This document shows positions 7,101 through 9,230 of a DNA stretch of 9,230 bases, in pieces. The notes beneath the pieces are model-generated. The model did not search any database and was not told the DNA's origin. It was given only the letters and a program-made list of their open reading frames with translations. The stretch lies in assembly GCA_009698515.1 (NCBI GenBank), contig WLQA01000026.1, positions 1 to 9,230 on the forward strand. Direction: 5' to 3'. Numbering within the stretch: the first letter of the stretch is position 1; the number at the start of each line of letters is the position of its first letter. Made by a program: the position numbers and the translations under genes. The stretch is from Actinomycetota bacterium (lineage in GTDB: Bacteria > Actinomycetota > Actinomycetes > Nanopelagicales > Nanopelagicaceae).

Positions 7101-7634
7101 GCAGCAGATATGCCTATTAGTCAGATAATTGATGTAAATCATGATCAGATAATTACTGTTGGTGGCTTAATAACTCAAGTACAACGCAAAGTATCAAGAC
7201 AAGGAACTCCTTGGGCGATAGTTACCGTTGAAGATTTAGATGGCGCAGTAGATGTTATGTTTTTCTCAAATTCATATGCAACCCATGGTGTTAATTTAGT
7301 TGAAGACCGAGTTGTTGCAATTAGAGGCAGAGTTGATAAACGAGAAGAACAACCAAGGATTTCCGCACTTGATTTAACCATGCCAGATTTAAATCAAATT
7401 CCAACTGGTCCACTTGTTATCTCTATGGAGATGTCTCGTTGTACACCACCGGTTATTGAACGAATGAAGGAAATACTGCGCTCTCATCCGGGTGGCAGAG
7501 AGGTTCATTTGCAACTAGATGAAAGCGGCAAGAAAACAGTTTTGAAATTAGATGAAGGCTTGAAGGTAACCTCATCGCCTTCACTTTCTGCAGATTTAAA
7601 AACGGTGCTTGGGCCAGATTGTTTAGTTTCTTAA
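4107..7634 (+). CDS. dnaE: DNA polymerase III alpha subunit, DnaE1 type with intact PHP domain
   Basis: This is the catalytic subunit of the chromosomal replicase: 1175 residues, full length for DnaE. The N-terminal PHP domain (about 13-290) keeps all nine metal-site residues known from M. tuberculosis DnaE1: H18, H20, D27, H52, E77, H109, C159, D227 and H229. The PHP domain is therefore predicted to proofread 3'-5'. The polymerase core has GPGRGSAAGS (377-386) and MPDIDLDFDERR (417-428). D419, D421 and D583 (in KMDFLGL) correspond to the E. coli catalytic triad. QFDLF (942-946) matches the internal beta-clamp-binding motif. An OB fold (about 1015-1090) and a C-terminal tau-binding-type region follow. 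ATG 4107 is 31 nt after the rluD stop and has no Shine-Dalgarno sequence. A weak AGTAAT (4090-4095) could be a -10 box giving a nearly leaderless mRNA. There is no frameshift or truncation. Confidence 0.98.
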   Translation: MSATSNKSKNDENFVHLHVHTEYSMLDGAAKISELVDEVAKQEMPAVAMTDHGNVFGAFEFHKLAKKAGVKPIIGIEAYVAPESRFDKRRVKWAEGGEDDVSGGGAYTHMTLLAEDNSGLSNLFKLSSLASLEGFYYKPRMDRELLSKYAKGIIATTGCAGGEIQTRLRMGNYKEAIRAASQLQDIFGKDNYFLEIMDHNIDIEKRTFTDLIKLGKELNMPLLATNDLHYTHHEDSSAHEVLLCIQSGSTLADPKRFKFENSEFYLKSAKQMRELFKDFPESCDNTLLIAERCNTTMREGENLLPRFTVPNGETEDSWLIKQANLGLAKKMAGKIPPNYQERLDFELEVMIKMGFPGYFLVVSDLCNHAREVGIRVGPGRGSAAGSLVSYSLGITGLDPIKFGLLFERFLNPERISMPDIDLDFDERRRSEMIQYATTKYGDDRVAQIITYGTIKSKQAIKDSTRVLGYPYALGEKLTKSLPPSVMGKDISLAGVFDVNDERYGEASELRTLYDTDPDSKRIVDTALGIEGLKRQWGVHAAGVILSKEPLLDVIPIHRREADGAIITQFDMGACEATGLLKMDFLGLRNLSVLDDCLINIKNNLGKEVILEDLPLSDQKTFDLLSRGDTLGVFQLDSAPIRALLRSMAPDSFEDISAVIALYRPGPMGEDSHNKYADYKNGRKLPVPIHPELEQPLNEILKDTYGLIVYQEQVLAIARKVAGFSLGRADLLRKAMGKKNKEILDKERVHFESGMKENKFSADAVEKLWQTLIPFSDYAFNRAHSAGYGLLSFWTAYLKANYPTEYMAALLTSVRDDKDKSALYLNECRRMGIKVLPPDVNESDSEYTPRGTDIRFGLTAIRNVGENVVASIIANRISKGKYQNFGDFLTKVDALVCNKKTIESLVKAGAFDSLKHSRKGLMLVYLEGIDAVSEAKRAEAIGQFDLFGVETSATSVSGLAIEIPMGEWEKSMLLSYEREMLGLYVSDHPLLGIEHIIRAAADMPISQIIDVNHDQIITVGGLITQVQRKVSRQGTPWAIVTVEDLDGAVDVMFFSNSYATHGVNLVEDRVVAIRGRVDKREEQPRISALDLTMPDLNQIPTGPLVISMEMSRCTPPVIERMKEILRSHPGGREVHLQLDESGKKTVLKLDEGLKVTSSPSLSADLKTVLGPDCLVS

Positions 7635-7637
7635 GCT

Positions 7638-8354
7638 ATGAAAAGTTTAGAGTTATTGCCGGCTGTAGATATTAAATCTGGCCAAGCTGCCCGTTTAAAA
7701 CAGGCGATCATGGAAAGTATTGAAAATTATGGTGATCCACAAGAGGTAGTTACACAATTTATAAACGCAGGATGTAAGTGGATACATTTAGTTGATCTTG
7801 ATCTGGCTTTTAATTCTGGCGATAATTCAAAATTAATAACAGAAATAATCGCCAAAAATCCAATTGCATTTCAAATCTCTGGCGGAATTAAAGCCAAAGC
7901 TGATTTTGATAATGCTTTTGCCACCTCTGCGCAACGTATTAATTTGGCAACCTCTGCGTTAAGCAATTTGAATTGGGTGGGCAAGATAGTTGCAGAGCAC
8001 GGTGAGCGAATCAGCATCAGCCTTGATGTTAAAGAAAATGATTTAGTAGCCCGAGGAAGTGGCGAGAATTTAGGTAGTTTAAGTGCGATGCTGGAAAAAT
8101 TAAATAATTTGGGCTGCACCAGGTATGTAGTTACCGATGTTGAAAGTGATGGCGCTTTATCGGGCCCAAATTTTGATTTGCTGAAGAAAGTTGCAGACTC
8201 GACAAACGCTTTAATCATCGCCAGTGGGGGAGTTTCAACTGTTGATGATCTACAAAAATTGCGGCAACTGAATTTAGATGGAGTTATCGTGGGCAAAGCC
8301 CTTTATAGCGGGCAAATTGATCTGCAATTAGCACTTTCTGCTTGCTATAAATAA
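7638..8354 (+). CDS. hisA: HisA/PriA-type phosphoribosyl isomerase with altered substrate loop
   Basis: HisA converts ProFAR to PRFAR, the fourth step of histidine synthesis. Actinobacterial PriA also performs the TrpF step of tryptophan synthesis. The 238-residue product is a complete (beta-alpha)8 barrel. It has D11 in PAVDIKSG, R19, D130 in SLDVKEND, VTDVESDGALSGPN (164-177), and the phosphate-binding loops ISGGIK (80-85) and ASGGVS (195-200). These match the catalytic aspartates D11 and D130 of PriA/HisA. The active-site loop after strand 5 reads VARGSGENLG (137-146). The Gly-Trp found in HisA and in PriA (RGRGW in M. tuberculosis) is missing. The enzyme may therefore be narrowed to one substrate. 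It starts 3 nt after the dnaE stop without its own Shine-Dalgarno sequence, suggesting coupling. The family is certain; bifunctionality is open, so PriA is the alternative name. Confidence 0.92.
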   Translation: MKSLELLPAVDIKSGQAARLKQAIMESIENYGDPQEVVTQFINAGCKWIHLVDLDLAFNSGDNSKLITEIIAKNPIAFQISGGIKAKADFDNAFATSAQRINLATSALSNLNWVGKIVAEHGERISISLDVKENDLVARGSGENLGSLSAMLEKLNNLGCTRYVVTDVESDGALSGPNFDLLKKVADSTNALIIASGGVSTVDDLQKLRQLNLDGVIVGKALYSGQIDLQLALSACYK

Positions 8355-8365
8355 GGGGCGTCAGC

Positions 8366-8387
8366 ATTCTGCTCTTTACGGCAGAAT
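8366..8387 (+). repeat. Perfect 7-bp inverted repeat in the hisA-trpE gap
   Basis: ATTCTGC (8366-8372) and GCAGAAT (8381-8387) are perfectly complementary around the 8-nt loop TCTTTACG. The element fills most of the 39-bp gap and ends 6 nt before the trpE GTG. There is no U tract, so a Rho-independent terminator is unlikely. Two readings are possible: an RNA hairpin that affects trpE translation, or a palindromic operator overlapping a weak -10-like CAGAAT (8382-8387). Neither is proven. Confidence 0.55.
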
Positions 8388-8393
8388 ACTCAG

Positions 8394-9230
8394 GTGGCCC
8401 ACCCAATTACACTAGAAAATTTCCGAGAATATGCCCGGGAGTTTAATGTAATTCCAGTTGCACAAAAGATTTCCGCTAAAGATGAATCACCACTTTCTTT
8501 ATATTTAAAACTTGCCCAAAACAAACCGGATACATTCTTATTAGAATCTGCTGAATCAAATGGTGTCTGGTCTAGATATTCATTCATCGGCGTAAATAGC
8601 GAAGCTACATTGACCGAGAAAGATGGAAAAGTTTTTTGGCGCGGGGTTATGCCATCAGGAGCTCCGATAGGCGTTGACCCACTTGCGGCGCTTCGGATTG
8701 CTACTGCACATTTAAAATCGCCGAAATTTGCAGATCTACCACCACTAACTGGCGGCCTAGTTGGTTATCTTGGGTATGAAATTGTAAGAAGGTTGGAAAA
8801 GATTCAATCTAGTACCAAAGCAGATGTTGAAATTCCAGAAATAACTATGTTGCTTACATCAGATCTTGCAGTATTTGATCACCTAGAAAATGAGATCACG
8901 CTGATCGCTAATGCAATTAACTGGGATGCAAGTTCAGAGCGAGTTGATGAAGCTTACGAAAAATCGTTAGCAAGATTAAAGGCCATGGCCGATAATTTGA
9001 GTAGGTTGCCAACTGTAAAATTTTCAGATATTCCAAATCGGGTAACTCCAGATTATCAAAGAGGCACTACCGATGAAATCTATGAGAAAAAAGTGGAGTT
9101 GATAAAAGAGGAAATTAAATCTGGTGAAGCATTTCAAGTTGTGCTTTCGCAAAGATTTGAGATGAAAAGTAATGCTGATCCCTTTGATATTTACCGCACA
9201 TTACGAGAACAAAACCCAAGTCCTTATATG
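8394..9230 (+). CDS. trpE: Anthranilate synthase component I (N-terminal 279 codons; 3' end outside window)
   Basis: TrpE turns chorismate into anthranilate with ammonia supplied by TrpG, the first committed step of tryptophan synthesis. The visible part is about half of a typical TrpE of around 500 residues. It carries the two sequence elements of the tryptophan feedback site: LLES (49-52) and NPSPYM (274-279), where the window ends. GGLVGYLGYE and the segment from EIKSGEAFQVVLSQRF onward are typical of the chorismate-binding fold. The catalytic C-terminal part is not visible. GTG 8394 is the only ATG, GTG or TTG in frame after the hisA stop at 8352-8354 that gives a normal N-terminus. It lacks a Shine-Dalgarno sequence and follows the inverted repeat in the gap. 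Feedback inhibition by tryptophan is expected. Identity is very secure compared with the related PabB because of the LLES element. Confidence 0.95.
   Translation, partial: MAHPITLENFREYAREFNVIPVAQKISAKDESPLSLYLKLAQNKPDTFLLESAESNGVWSRYSFIGVNSEATLTEKDGKVFWRGVMPSGAPIGVDPLAALRIATAHLKSPKFADLPPLTGGLVGYLGYEIVRRLEKIQSSTKADVEIPEITMLLTSDLAVFDHLENEITLIANAINWDASSERVDEAYEKSLARLKAMADNLSRLPTVKFSDIPNRVTPDYQRGTTDEIYEKKVELIKEEIKSGEAFQVVLSQRFEMKSNADPFDIYRTLREQNPSPYM

Noticed and set aside
7871..8296. A 141-codon open frame on the minus strand inside hisA
   Set aside because: It lies wholly opposite a well-conserved isomerase gene and shows no motif or ribosome-binding site; a shadow frame.
8366..8400. Intrinsic terminator between hisA and trpE
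   Set aside because: The hairpin has an A/T-containing stem of 7 bp and is followed by ACTCAG, not by a T run.

Overview
This window is a compact stretch of core chromosome. It reads as a low-GC, streamlined actinobacterium, roughly 40-45% GC by eye. Three things point that way. The gene order ileS / dksA-like / lspA / rluD / dnaE / hisA(priA) / trpE follows, from memory, the order of these genes in Streptomyces. The DksA-like protein carries a lysine/alanine-rich N-terminal tail. The PHP domain of DnaE keeps a full set of metal-binding residues, as in mycobacterial DnaE1. Low GC, short or absent spacers and overlapping genes would suit the freshwater acI (Nanopelagicales) lineage, but that placement is an inference.

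Layout. Positions 1-1778 on the minus strand hold the N-terminal 592 codons of isoleucyl-tRNA synthetase (ileS); its 3' end lies outside the window. An 86-bp divergent intergenic region follows, with a promoter candidate and a UUCG-loop hairpin. Everything else is on the plus strand. The order is a DksA/TraR-type zinc-finger protein (1865-2659), lspA (2656-3144), an RluD-type 23S rRNA pseudouridine synthase (3137-4075), dnaE (4107-7634), hisA/priA (7638-8354), a 39-bp gap with a perfect 7-bp inverted repeat, and the first 279 codons of trpE (8394-9230, cut by the window end). No stretch over 300 bases lacks a gene. I see no RNA gene, insertion sequence, CRISPR array or prophage.

How the genes fit together. 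The dksA-like, lspA and rluD genes overlap end to start and probably form one transcript with translational coupling. They combine transcription control, lipoprotein maturation and ribosome modification. DnaE is the replicative polymerase. HisA and TrpE belong to histidine and tryptophan synthesis, which meet in actinobacteria through the bifunctional isomerase PriA.

No undescribed system is evident. The points worth a second look are fine-scale: an altered HIGH motif (GTHH) in IleS, a CTG start codon that seems unavoidable for lspA, loss of the conserved Gly-Trp loop in HisA/PriA, the eight-unit KKAxA tail of the DksA-like protein, and the inverted repeat just ahead of a trpE gene with no Shine-Dalgarno sequence.
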